Below, piece after piece: positions 1 to 6,283 of a DNA stretch of 6,448 nucleotides. The notes below the pieces were generated by a model. The model was not told the origin of the DNA and searched no databases. It saw only the letters and a list, made by a program, of their open reading frames with translations. A program made the translations under genes and the position numbers. The DNA is from Gemmatimonadota bacterium (GTDB taxonomy: Bacteria > Gemmatimonadota > Gemmatimonadetes > Gemmatimonadales > GWC2-71-9): positions 1 through 6,448 of the forward strand of contig QHUE01000281.1 of the NCBI GenBank assembly GCA_003221825.1. The letters are read 5' to 3'. Each line of letters opens with the position of its first letter. The stretch's first letter is position 1.

Positions 1-1855
1 CCATGTCGCGCGCTACGACGTCACGCACGATGCGCGCCCGGAACACGTAGCCGCGCGATTCGGCCACCAACCAGCGACGCCACTCCAACTCGTCGAGCGC
101 CGCGTGCAGCGCGTCGCCGGTCAGGTCGGTAGCGCAGCCGATGCGGCGTGACGCCACGCGCTCACCAAGGAGCGCCGTGGCCACCAGCGCCTGCTGCGCG
201 GCCCGAGTGAGACACCGGAAGCTTACACGAATCGCCGCGACGATGGTGTCGGGAAGGTCGCCCGGGAACGTCGAGTCGAGCGTGCGCAACGGATGCGGCC
301 ACGCGCCGTTCGTGGACTCGAGATCGAGACCCTGGGCCATCGCGTGACAGATTTCGACGGCGAGCAGGGGCAGGCCGCCGGAGTCGGCGGCGATGCGCCG
401 CGCCAGGCGATCAGCGGCCTTGCCCTGGTAGGCCGGCAGGGCCCATTTGATCAACTGCAGGATTGCCTCGTGGTCCAGCTTCCCGAGCGAAATCGCAGCA
501 CCGGGGATGTCCCGCCCGATGCGAGCGCGGAGCTCAGCCAGCTTGGGCGGTGCGGGTTCGGGCGTCGCCGCGAGTACGAGGAGCAGCGGCGCGTGTGCAA
601 GGTCGCGGGCAAGCTGTTCGATCATCTGGTAGGACGCCGCATCGATCCACTGGGCGTCGTCGAAGATCAGCACATGCGGTTGCTCGGCGGTCGTCACGCG
701 CAGCACTTCGGCAATGGCGGCGTCCAGGGTCCACGTGCTCGCCGCCGGGTTCTTTTGTGGGAACCGCTCCGCCCATTCACTCGCGTGCGCGGCGAGCGTG
801 ACGAGCGCGGCGGGATTGGCGCCGGCCACGCCGGGCACGTCGATCAGGCCGCCTCGCGCCAGTCCCAGCATGCCACTCGCGGGTTGCTCGAGATCAGCCG
901 GCACGGCGCGCATGGCGACCACGACGCCGCCATCCAGCGCCGCGCGCGTTGTGAGCTCTTCCTCCAAGCGCGTCTTCCCGCCGCCCGATTCTGCTTCGAT
1001 CACGAGCACCGCCAGGCGCCCGGCTCGTGCGGTCCGCCATTGCGCGAGCGCGGTAGCGAGCTCGGGCTGCCGTCCCAGGAGTGGCGCGCGCCGCCACGCC
1101 ACACTGCGGGCGGGGGACAGGGCGTCTGTTGGGAGATGTCGCACGCGGCCGCTGCGGACATGGTCGGCCAGCGCCCTGGTTTCCGGCTCGAGGGGAATGG
1201 CCCCGTCGCGTTCCGCCTGCTTCGCGAAGCGCTCGAATATGCGCAGCGCCTCGGAGCTGTTGTCCGCGCCGGCCAATCGCCGCATCTCCGCACGGAGCGC
1301 GCGCTGCGAGAGCGGGTCCAGCTTGCGGGCCTTGATGATCGGGTCATCGGCGCCGAGCTCGTCGCCGGCGTCGAGCCGCTCCTCGGCGTGACGCAGCAGC
1401 GCATCCATGGCCAGGCCATGCCAATGCGACCGCTCGACGGTGAGCCAGTCCTCGAAGCCCGAGGCATCGGGGATCTTGAAGCCATCGACGAACCCGCCGT
1501 TGATCAGCGGCGTCACCTGCGCCCAAGCCCGTTGCTTCACCAGTTGCTCGAGCTGGTCGGTGTCGAGCTCCACCGCGCCGTCCAGCAGCTGGACGACATC
1601 ACCTGGCGTGTCGAGCCGGTCTTCGCCGACGTAGGAGCGCACCATGCGAATGGCCTCGCGGACCGACTGGCGCGCCGCGGTGTCGTCCTTCTCCGGCCAG
1701 AGCAAGCCGATCAGCTGCTCGCGGGTGCAGCGGCGTTTGGGCGCGCGCGCAACGTACAGGAGCAACGCGATGTTCTTCTTCCAGAGCAGCTCGGCCGGCG
1801 CTGCCGCCCCATCCATCGTGACTTCGAGCGTGCCTAACGTCTGCAGCCGAATCAT
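1..1855 (-). CDS. BTAD-domain (SARP/AfsR-like) transcriptional regulator with P-loop ATPase domain, 3' end missing
   Basis: Reading the minus strand from the ATG at 1855-1853 gives 618 residues without a stop before the left edge. Residues about 1-96 resemble the winged-helix DNA-binding part of SARP proteins (REQLIGLLWPEKDD at 46-59, then RQSVREAIRMVRSYVG). Residues about 99-240 fit a helical BTAD domain ending in LDPLSQRALRAEM and PLEPETRAL. A STAND/AfsR-type ATPase follows: a Walker A loop AESGGGKT at 288-295, a Walker B segment HVLIFDDAQWID at 394-405, a sensor-like strand LLLVLAATPEP near 424-434, and GGLPLL at 493-498. Family knowledge says such proteins activate transcription, with the ATPase part as a switch; C-terminal TPRs are usual and would lie off the window. 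The ATG overlaps the upstream stop as ATGA, and I see no good Shine-Dalgarno site, so translation is probably coupled. The target genes are unknown. Confidence 0.9.
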   Translation of the reverse strand, partial: MIRLQTLGTLEVTMDGAAAPAELLWKKNIALLLYVARAPKRRCTREQLIGLLWPEKDDTAARQSVREAIRMVRSYVGEDRLDTPGDVVQLLDGAVELDTDQLEQLVKQRAWAQVTPLINGGFVDGFKIPDASGFEDWLTVERSHWHGLAMDALLRHAEERLDAGDELGADDPIIKARKLDPLSQRALRAEMRRLAGADNSSEALRIFERFAKQAERDGAIPLEPETRALADHVRSGRVRHLPTDALSPARSVAWRRAPLLGRQPELATALAQWRTARAGRLAVLVIEAESGGGKTRLEEELTTRAALDGGVVVAMRAVPADLEQPASGMLGLARGGLIDVPGVAGANPAALVTLAAHASEWAERFPQKNPAASTWTLDAAIAEVLRVTTAEQPHVLIFDDAQWIDAASYQMIEQLARDLAHAPLLLVLAATPEPAPPKLAELRARIGRDIPGAAISLGKLDHEAILQLIKWALPAYQGKAADRLARRIAADSGGLPLLAVEICHAMAQGLDLESTNGAWPHPLRTLDSTFPGDLPDTIVAAIRVSFRCLTRAAQQALVATALLGERVASRRIGCATDLTGDALHAALDELEWRRWLVAESRGYVFRARIVRDVVARDM

Positions 1856-3459
1856 CGAGCGGCTTGCGGGGTAGCGCAGCCGAGCGCGCGCCTGCGCGTC
1901 CGCGCGGTGTCGGCTCGCGCCCCGTAGGGCGCTGGCGCCCGGGACCAATGCCGCACCACCGCGGCGTAGGCCTCACACGCTTCGCCACGCTGGGCGCGCC
2001 CGGCGCGGTCGAGCAGGCGAGCGAGGCGCCAGCGCGCCAGCGTGCCGAACGCCCAGTCGACCTCCGCCGCTTGCGGGAGGCCGGTCGGCAGGCCGACGAC
2101 GTCCAGATGCTCGTGCCACAGCAGTTCGTTTCTCGCGCCTTCGATGTCACCGATCCTGACACGCCACTTGGCGCGCTGGAGGTGCACGATGGCGCGAAAG
2201 AACGGATCTACACGCCTGGCGACCGCGTCCACGGGCAACGGATCGAGTAGTACCAGCGCCGCGCGCGGGTGTCCAGCCGAGGCCAATGAATCGGCGGCGA
2301 TGAACAGCTCGAACTCGACCGGCGCGCCAGCGCGCGGGGGCGTGCGGTGGCCTAGCAGGGTGCTCATCCAGACCGCGCGGTCGCGGAGGGGATCGACACC
2401 GCTGCTCGCGATCCAGGAGCTCAGACCGTCGAGCGCTTCGATGGTGCGGATGCTGCTGCTGTCGACGAAGGCGAGTACCGCGGGCAGTTCGTCATTGAAG
2501 AGCTCCAGCTCCGTCTGCGGGGCGACCTCCGTGACGCGGCGCGCCAAATCGTGTAGTCGGTCCAGCCGGCCCAGCGCCACAGCCCCGAGTGTCTGGGCAG
2601 TCAGACCCGATTGCTGCCACTCCTGTGACGTGCTGTGTTCGAGAATCTCGCCTAACGCGATCGCTCCTCGCGGCACATCGAATGTCGGAAGCATCCGCGG
2701 TCCGGCACCAAAATCTGCGCTGCTCTGCATCCCCGGCTGACCAATGATCTGCGCGGTGACGCGGACCGCTGCACTCTCCGGCAGAAACCGCCACGCGAAG
2801 CCGACGTTGAGGAGCGCGCGGAGCTCGCGTGAGAATGCGTCGGGCGCAACGCCATGACTCTCCAACGAATCGAGCGCGCCGGCCGCCGTACTGGAATCCC
2901 CTTCGGCTGTGGCCACCCACGCGAGGTGCTCCCACGACGGCCGAAAGTCGGGTCGGAGCCGCGCGGCCCGCTCGAACGCGGGGATCGCTTCCGAGCGTCG
3001 ATGCCCCGCGAGTGGGCCACGATGGAATAGCTCATCGCCAAGCTGGAACCACCCGAGGAAGAACTCGCGCGAGCTTTCTGCCACCGCGCGCAACGTGTCC
3101 AACCGATCGCGGAGCGGCAGCTGCGCGGCGTGGATGAAGCTGCGGTACAACGGCGGGAGGGAGTCGGCGTGAACCTGGACGCGATGCACCCGCCCGCGAT
3201 CCGGCTGGCGCCCCCGCCACCGACCGACTTCGAGTATGCGCCACGAGCAGATCCAGCAGGTGGTATCGGTTGCTTCAGCCACTCGGTAGGCGCTGTCGGC
3301 TTTCTCCCACTGTGCCTGCGCTACGATTTGCTCCGCTTCTAGAAAACGAATGAGCCCGTCCCAAGTGTGGGGCAGTGCGCGGGTCGGGAGCGATCCAGCA
3401 AGGGGGCTGCGGTCGGCCCAGACGCCCAGCACGATCTGATAACCGAGCGAATCGCCCAA
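1852..3459 (-). CDS. TPR-repeat protein, probably the sensor half of the upstream kinase separated by a frameshift
   Basis: This frame encodes 535 residues if it begins at the TTG at 3459-3457. That start is poor: GAGG lies 11 nt upstream, and the first in-frame ATG is residue 244, well inside the conserved-looking part. The frame also stays open upstream through the end of the kinase gene. Helical TPR-like stretches are visible, notably residues about 134-190 (FLGWFQLGDELFHRGPL, then EAIPAFERAARLRPDF and PSWEHLAWVATAEGD). A CWIC pair sits at 68-71. The C-terminus is rich in Arg and Ala. TPRs bind proteins or peptides. I recall Gemmatimonadota kinases with this kind of region fused after the membrane helix, which would place it outside the cytoplasm. 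Coding of the region is well supported; its status as a separate gene is doubtful. Its stop overlaps the ATG of the regulator gene. Confidence 0.75.
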   Translation of the reverse strand: MGDSLGYQIVLGVWADRSPLAGSLPTRALPHTWDGLIRFLEAEQIVAQAQWEKADSAYRVAEATDTTCWICSWRILEVGRWRGRQPDRGRVHRVQVHADSLPPLYRSFIHAAQLPLRDRLDTLRAVAESSREFFLGWFQLGDELFHRGPLAGHRRSEAIPAFERAARLRPDFRPSWEHLAWVATAEGDSSTAAGALDSLESHGVAPDAFSRELRALLNVGFAWRFLPESAAVRVTAQIIGQPGMQSSADFGAGPRMLPTFDVPRGAIALGEILEHSTSQEWQQSGLTAQTLGAVALGRLDRLHDLARRVTEVAPQTELELFNDELPAVLAFVDSSSIRTIEALDGLSSWIASSGVDPLRDRAVWMSTLLGHRTPPRAGAPVEFELFIAADSLASAGHPRAALVLLDPLPVDAVARRVDPFFRAIVHLQRAKWRVRIGDIEGARNELLWHEHLDVVGLPTGLPQAAEVDWAFGTLARWRLARLLDRAGRAQRGEACEAYAAVVRHWSRAPAPYGARADTARTRRRALGCATPQAAR

Positions 3460-4370
3460 TGCAGGCCAGGCCTCGGATCCGCGGGCTTCAGTGGATGAGG
3501 CCAGAACTCGATAAGCCCCACGATCACCGCGCCCACGAGTACGACACCGCCCACGATCGCCGCGACGAGTCGCGCGACATGCGGGCCCTGCGTAGCCTCC
3601 AAGGCTTCGCGGAACGCCGCGGCGTCGGGCCAGCGTTCCTCAGGCTCCGTCGCGGTCGCGCGCTGCAGCACGCCTGCGAGCTCTCGCGGCATGCCGCTCC
3701 ACTCGATCTGCTTCCCCTGCTCATGAAACCGGCGCCCCGTCACTGCCTCGTACAGCAGCACCCCCGTCGAGTAGATGTCGGTCCGCGGCGTGATCGATTT
3801 CCGCTCCACCTGCTCGGGCGCCATGTAGTCCGGCGTGCCGCTACTGTGTGAATCGCTTTCCCCGTGGGATGGCGGTCGTGCGATCCCGAAGTCGCCCACC
3901 AGCGCCCCGTCCGACAACAGAAACACGTTGCTCGGCTTGATGTCGCGATGTACAAACCCCAACCGGTGCATCGCCTCGAGGCCGCGGAGTACATCGCAGC
4001 CGATCCGTACCACTTGGTCAGGCGGAATCGGACCCGATTCGAGCCGCTGCTCGAGCGTAGGCCCGTTGACCAGCTCCATGACGTAGTACTGAAGGCCCTT
4101 GCCTTCGCCGGAGCGAAGTATCACGACGACGTTCTTGTGGCGGACGTTGCCCATCATCGGCGCCTCGCGCAGTAACGCCTCGCCGGCGTCCGCGGTCGCG
4201 AGCTCGGGCCGAAGGACCTTGATCGCCACCGCCCGGTTCATCAGTACCTCATGCGCGCGGTAGACGACGCCCATCCCCCCCTGACCGATCCTGTGCTCCA
4301 CCCGATAATCGGGCGCCACCGCCTCTTGCAGGCGTTCCTTCAGCGGATCGAAAGGGGGATCGATCGTCAT
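3339..4370 (-). CDS. Membrane-anchored Hanks-type Ser/Thr protein kinase, probably truncated by a frameshift
   Basis: The ATG at 4370-4368 follows a GGAGG site and gives 343 residues. All main kinase motifs are present: glycine-rich loop GQGGMGVVY (29-37), ATP-anchoring Lys51 in AIKVL, a probable helix-C Glu69, catalytic loop HRDIKPSN (141-148, Asp143), DFG (160-162), GTPDYMAPEQ (178-187), Asp198 in TDIYSTGVLLYE, and the late Arg246. The kinase should therefore be active and phosphorylate Ser/Thr on partner proteins. A hydrophobic helix at about 267-290 anchors it in the membrane with the catalytic part in the cytoplasm. After it, about 53 residues of atypical Cys/Trp/Pro/Arg-rich sequence end in SFVF, unlike a natural sensor domain, while the minus-one frame carries a TPR protein. 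I infer that the original protein continued into that frame. A longer start at 4484 is open but lacks a comparable ribosome site and would overlap the upstream gene. Confidence 0.92.
   Translation of the reverse strand: MTIDPPFDPLKERLQEAVAPDYRVEHRIGQGGMGVVYRAHEVLMNRAVAIKVLRPELATADAGEALLREAPMMGNVRHKNVVVILRSGEGKGLQYYVMELVNGPTLEQRLESGPIPPDQVVRIGCDVLRGLEAMHRLGFVHRDIKPSNVFLLSDGALVGDFGIARPPSHGESDSHSSGTPDYMAPEQVERKSITPRTDIYSTGVLLYEAVTGRRFHEQGKQIEWSGMPRELAGVLQRATATEPEERWPDAAAFREALEATQGPHVARLVAAIVGGVVLVGAVIVGLIEFWPHPLKPADPRPGLHWAIRSVIRSCWASGPTAAPLLDRSRPAHCPTLGTGSFVF
3480..3540 (-). other. Probable frameshift site joining the kinase and TPR frames
   Basis: Just after the kinase membrane helix the reading must move by minus one (one extra base needed) to enter the TPR frame. 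The best site is the run of four G on the minus strand at 3516-3519. Adding one G there turns VIVGLIEFW into VIVGAYRVLASSTEARG, and the frame then stays open through the TPR region to 1854-1852, making exactly 840 codons including the stop. No stop codon lies between that run and 3459 in the TPR frame. The exact base involved is an inference; the need for a minus-one change is seen directly. Confidence 0.6.
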
Positions 4371-4375
4371 AGCTA

Positions 4376-4380
4376 CCTCC
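4376..4380 (-). promoter_or_regulatory. Ribosome binding site of the kinase gene
   Basis: On the minus strand GGAGG is followed by TAGCT and then ATG at 4370, a near-ideal Shine-Dalgarno spacing. It decides the kinase start against the upstream in-frame alternative at 4484, and lies in the 20-nt gap after the preceding gene. Confidence 0.85.
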
Positions 4381-4390
4381 GCGGTTGAAC

Positions 4391-4975
4391 TTACGCGGGC
4401 GGAGGAAGCTTGGGGGGCTTGGGTCCGTGCCGGACCGCGCCCCGCACGGGTACGCAGTCGAGCGGCGTCCCGGTTCGGGCACACCGCAGTAGCAGCCCGC
4501 CGCGGCTCATGTCCCCACGGCCTGCAAAGGTAGCGGGGAAGAGCAGCCGGTCACCAAAGACATCCAGCAGCGGGCCGACGTACTTGTCGGTGGCGACGCT
4601 GCCGAGCAGCACGACGCGGTCGTCCGGTGCCAGGCCGCGGTGCAGCGCGGTGGCATCCCGCACGAGCGGTTCGCGAAACGCCGGCTCGGTTTCATCGACC
4701 GGCACCGTTGCCATCTTCCGCAGATCATCAACGCGAATCAACACATCGGCGGGGAGGAGACCGCGACCCGGCGTAATGACGAATGCCCGGCCGAACCGCG
4801 TGGCATATGCGAGCTTCCCGCGAAAGTAGAGACTGCTCATGAACGTGAAAACTTCGCCGAGCGGCGCGCCACCATTGGTGAGGCGAGCGGTGAGCGGGCT
4901 TGTCTGACTCTTGATCAACAGCTGTGCGCGCGTTCCGGCGCAGCTCGCGGGCGACAGCAAGAACACCGTCAGCAC
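4391..4975 (-). CDS. Conserved-looking protein of unknown function, 194 residues
   Basis: I chose the GTG at 4975-4973 because GGAG lies 7 nt upstream and because it starts one base after the preceding stop; a longer in-frame TTG start at 5020 would run through the upstream gene. The protein opens with a short hydrophobic strand (VLTVFLLSPASCAG) without the positive charge of a signal peptide, then LLIKSQTSPL, FTFMSSLYFRGKLAYA (about 46-61), FVITPGRGLLPADV, VVLLGSVATDKYVGPLLDVFG (about 126-146) and GRGDMSRGGLLLRCA. It ends in a Pro/Lys-rich tail. It appears soluble and cytosolic. The look of these motifs matches a conserved hypothetical family that I recall but cannot name, so I assign no function. 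The GSVATDKY loop and the GRGDMSRGG segment could form a nucleotide or phosphate site, but this is only a guess. It lies 20 nt before the kinase gene and is probably co-transcribed with it. Confidence 0.82.
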   Translation of the reverse strand: MLTVFLLSPASCAGTRAQLLIKSQTSPLTARLTNGGAPLGEVFTFMSSLYFRGKLAYATRFGRAFVITPGRGLLPADVLIRVDDLRKMATVPVDETEPAFREPLVRDATALHRGLAPDDRVVLLGSVATDKYVGPLLDVFGDRLLFPATFAGRGDMSRGGLLLRCARTGTPLDCVPVRGAVRHGPKPPKLPPPA

Positions 4976-4976
4976 G

Positions 4977-5060
4977 CTACCGCTCCATGTAGCGGCGCAA
5001 GAAAAACATCGCCGCGCCAAAGATCACAATGATCAGGATGATCCACACGATGCGGGGCAT
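4977..5060 (-). CDS. 27-residue single-pass membrane peptide
   Basis: The ATG at 5060-5058 is preceded by GGAGG with a 6-nt spacer. The product is MPRIVWIILIIVIFGAAMFF followed by LRRYMER. Residues about 4-20 form one hydrophobic helix flanked by Arg at position 3 and a basic tail (Arg22, Arg23, Arg27). Codons for its last residues hold the ribosome site of the next gene, whose GTG begins one base after this TAG stop. Function is unknown; small membrane peptides often modulate a larger membrane partner, and the kinase encoded two genes downstream is an obvious candidate, but that is inference. The strong ribosome site, the clean helix and the tight junction make a real gene likely despite its size. 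Confidence 0.7.
   Translation of the reverse strand: MPRIVWIILIIVIFGAAMFFLRRYMER
4983..4986 (-). promoter_or_regulatory. Ribosome binding site for the 194-residue protein, inside the 27-codon gene
   Basis: GGAG on the minus strand lies 7 nt before the GTG at 4975. It is embedded in the last codons of the small membrane peptide gene, which supports the GTG start and suggests translational coupling between the two. Confidence 0.7.
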
Positions 5061-5066
5061 CCGACG

Positions 5067-5071
5067 CCTCC
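5067..5071 (-). promoter_or_regulatory. Ribosome binding site of the 27-codon gene
   Basis: GGAGG on the minus strand is followed by CGTCGG and the ATG at 5060. This consensus-quality site is the main evidence that the very short reading frame is translated. Confidence 0.75.
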
Positions 5072-5074
5072 GGA

Positions 5075-5103
5075 AATAAACCCGAAAGATTATTGCATCG
5101 CAA
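5075..5103 (-). promoter_or_regulatory. Candidate promoter for the kinase-regulator cluster
   Basis: On the minus strand TTGCGA (5103-5098) and TTTATT (5080-5075) are separated by 17 nt, each matching four of six positions of the sigma-70 consensus. They lie in the only clearly AT-rich gap of the window, ahead of the first gene of the cluster. The expected start of transcription would fall very near the GGAGG ribosome site, which is a weakness, so this is a tentative call. Confidence 0.3.
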
Positions 5104-5121
5104 AAGCTGCTTTTACATATT
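5093..5121 (+). promoter_or_regulatory. Candidate promoter for the coiled-coil membrane protein gene
   Basis: TTGCAT (5093-5098) and CATATT (5116-5121) are 17 nt apart, matching three and four of six sigma-70 positions. The second hexamer ends 5 nt before the ATG at 5127, so a transcript from it would have almost no leader. No Shine-Dalgarno sequence is seen before this ATG, which is consistent. It overlaps by one base the candidate minus-strand promoter. Confidence 0.35.
5102..5114. repeat. Short perfect inverted repeat in the divergent intergenic gap
   Basis: AAAAGC and GCTTTT face each other around one central T at 5108. With a one-base centre this is too tight for an RNA hairpin and looks more like a symmetric protein-binding site. 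It lies between the two candidate promoter boxes for the plus-strand gene and just upstream of the minus-strand one, so a bound protein could affect both. Chance occurrence in AT-rich DNA is possible. Confidence 0.35.
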
Positions 5122-5126
5122 AACGC

Positions 5127-5570
5127 ATGCTCGGGCTCGGTGGCGGCCTCTTCACCTTCGCGGCGCTCTTCTATTTCGCCGCGGATTACGAGCACCTCAC
5201 GGGGTGGAAGTGGGCCCTGGCGAGTGTGGCGGTCACCATAACCGTCAATCAACTGTTCCCGGCTTCCTTCATCTTCGTTCTGCCCGCCCAGTTTGGCCTG
5301 TTCCTGGTGATGTGGTGGGCCCACCTCAAGAACAAGGTTCAACGCGAGGCCGAACTCGAACAACGGCAGAAGGACAGCCTGCGCGAGCGCCAGCAGCGGG
5401 TCAGCCAGGCCAGGGAAGAAGCCGCAGCCACTACCGATTTTGATGCGCAAGCGCGTGAGCGGGAGGCCGCCGCTGAAGCTGCCGCGAAGGAGCGCCAGGA
5501 GCGCGTCCGGCTGGCGCGAGAACAGCGCGAGCGCGAGGAGCGCGAGATGGGGAAGGGGCCCGGGACCTAG
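5127..5570 (+). CDS. Small membrane protein with a C-terminal charged coiled coil, function unknown
   Basis: The ATG at 5127 is the first possible start, since an in-frame TAA lies at 5121-5123; the product has 147 residues. The first half is hydrophobic, with likely membrane helices at about 3-19, 29-43 and 45-64 (FIFVLPAQFGLFLVMWW near the end of the third). Residues about 66-142 are an almost unbroken run of Glu, Arg, Gln, Ala and Lys, typical of a long coiled coil or single charged helix, probably in the cytoplasm. I do not recognise the family. It is the only plus-strand gene in the window, diverges from the kinase cluster across a 66-bp gap and converges with the next gene. GC-rich third positions support coding on this strand. 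There is no visible ribosome site, so the mRNA may be leaderless. Confidence 0.78.
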   Translation: MLGLGGGLFTFAALFYFAADYEHLTGWKWALASVAVTITVNQLFPASFIFVLPAQFGLFLVMWWAHLKNKVQREAELEQRQKDSLRERQQRVSQAREEAAATTDFDAQAREREAAAEAAAKERQERVRLAREQREREEREMGKGPGT

Positions 5571-5571
5571 C

Positions 5572-6249
5572 TCAGATCCGTCCCTGTCCCAGAGTCCAGG
5601 CCGTCGACATCCCGAGCCCAATCCACAGCAGGTCCAGTAGTCCGAACGTCCCTAGCAGCAAGACCCAGAATCCCAACTTCGATAGGAAGCGATCGTAGTG
5701 CATGTGCACCAGGCGCGCTCGCTCCGCGAACGACGACGCCTTCGCGGCATCCGCCGCCTCGGCGATCATGCGAGAGCGCAGCTCATGCCCCGGGCCGAAG
5801 CCGAAAAACGTGGTGTCGGCCACCAGATCCGGACGGGCGTCGATAGTCGCCTGCAGATCGGGCGAAAAGGACTTGTGCTCGGTCTTTTCCAGGAGGTACA
5901 GCACCGTCAAGGCTGCCGGATCGTTCGCGAGTTCCTGCCGCATGATCGGCTGCAGGGCAACCGTGACCACCACCACCTTGGCGACGAGGACCGTCACGAG
6001 CGTCAGCACGGCCGCGAGCGCACCGGTCGCTTTGGTCGGCGGTTTGGCGGCTTTGGCCACCACGATCCCCAGCAGCCCTCCCACACCCCAAGCGGCGACG
6101 CCGACGGGGTGGTGCGTCATGTACACCAGGGCCACCCATGCGATGATGATTCCGCTCGCCGCGAGCAGGCCGGCCAGAAGCGGTGAGCTTTCCTTCGGCC
6201 CGCTTGGCGACTTGCTCCCCCCGCTCCCGTAGACGCGTACGTTCGCCAT
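5572..6249 (-). CDS. Multi-pass membrane protein of unknown function, 225 residues
   Basis: The ATG at 6249-6247 gives 225 residues. The first 20 are a Gly/Ser/Pro/Lys-rich cytoplasmic leader. Three hydrophobic helices follow at about 24-45, 50-67 and 76-99 (the third rich in Val), then a polar helical domain of about 90 residues (roughly 102-190, including EKTEHKSFSPDLQ and GFGPGHELRSRMIAEA), and one last helix pair or long helix at about 192-218. I do not recognise a family, and no catalytic motif stands out. It starts 34 nt after the stop of the exonuclease III gene, so the two could share a transcript, although a possible minus-10 box lies in that gap. Its stop is one base from the stop of the convergent plus-strand gene. 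Confidence 0.8.
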   Translation of the reverse strand: MANVRVYGSGGSKSPSGPKESSPLLAGLLAASGIIIAWVALVYMTHHPVGVAAWGVGGLLGIVVAKAAKPPTKATGALAAVLTLVTVLVAKVVVVTVALQPIMRQELANDPAALTVLYLLEKTEHKSFSPDLQATIDARPDLVADTTFFGFGPGHELRSRMIAEAADAAKASSFAERARLVHMHYDRFLSKLGFWVLLLGTFGLLDLLWIGLGMSTAWTLGQGRI

Positions 6250-6255
6250 GGGCCT

Positions 6256-6261
6256 ACTATA
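6256..6261 (-). promoter_or_regulatory. Candidate minus-10 box for the 225-residue membrane protein gene
   Basis: TATAGT on the minus strand (five of six consensus positions) lies 6 nt before the ATG at 6249. No convincing minus-35 box is found at 16-18 nt; TTGAAA is only 10 nt away. No usable Shine-Dalgarno sequence is seen, so a leaderless mRNA is possible. The match is short and may be chance. Confidence 0.35.
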
Positions 6262-6283
6262 GCAAAGGCTGTTTCAATTTGCC

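Noticed and set aside
293..1837. Long open frame of 514 codons on the plus strand
   Set aside because: It is fully antisense to the BTAD/ATPase gene, which has clear Walker motifs. Its product is Arg/Gly/Gln-rich without recognisable domains, as expected for a shadow frame in GC-rich DNA.
2042..2740. Plus-strand open frame of 232 codons
   Set aside because: Antisense to the TPR region; Ser/Arg/Pro-rich composition and no domain, so a shadow frame.
3500..3530. Programmed minus-one frameshift between kinase and TPR frames
   Set aside because: No X-XXY-YYZ slippery heptamer is seen and I could not establish a downstream stimulatory structure; a simple one-base loss is the simpler explanation, though not excluded.
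4931..4975. Signal peptide or lipobox at the start of the 194-residue protein (SPASCAG)
   Set aside because: There is no positive charge before the hydrophobic stretch, which is short, and the residues before Cys do not fit a lipobox; an opening beta strand of a cytosolic protein is more likely.
4977..5621. Minus-strand frame of 214 codons that contains the 27-codon membrane peptide at its end
   Set aside because: Most of it is antisense to the coiled-coil membrane protein gene and has shadow-like composition, whereas a GGAGG site and ATG at 5060 lie within it. Only the last 27 codons are accepted.
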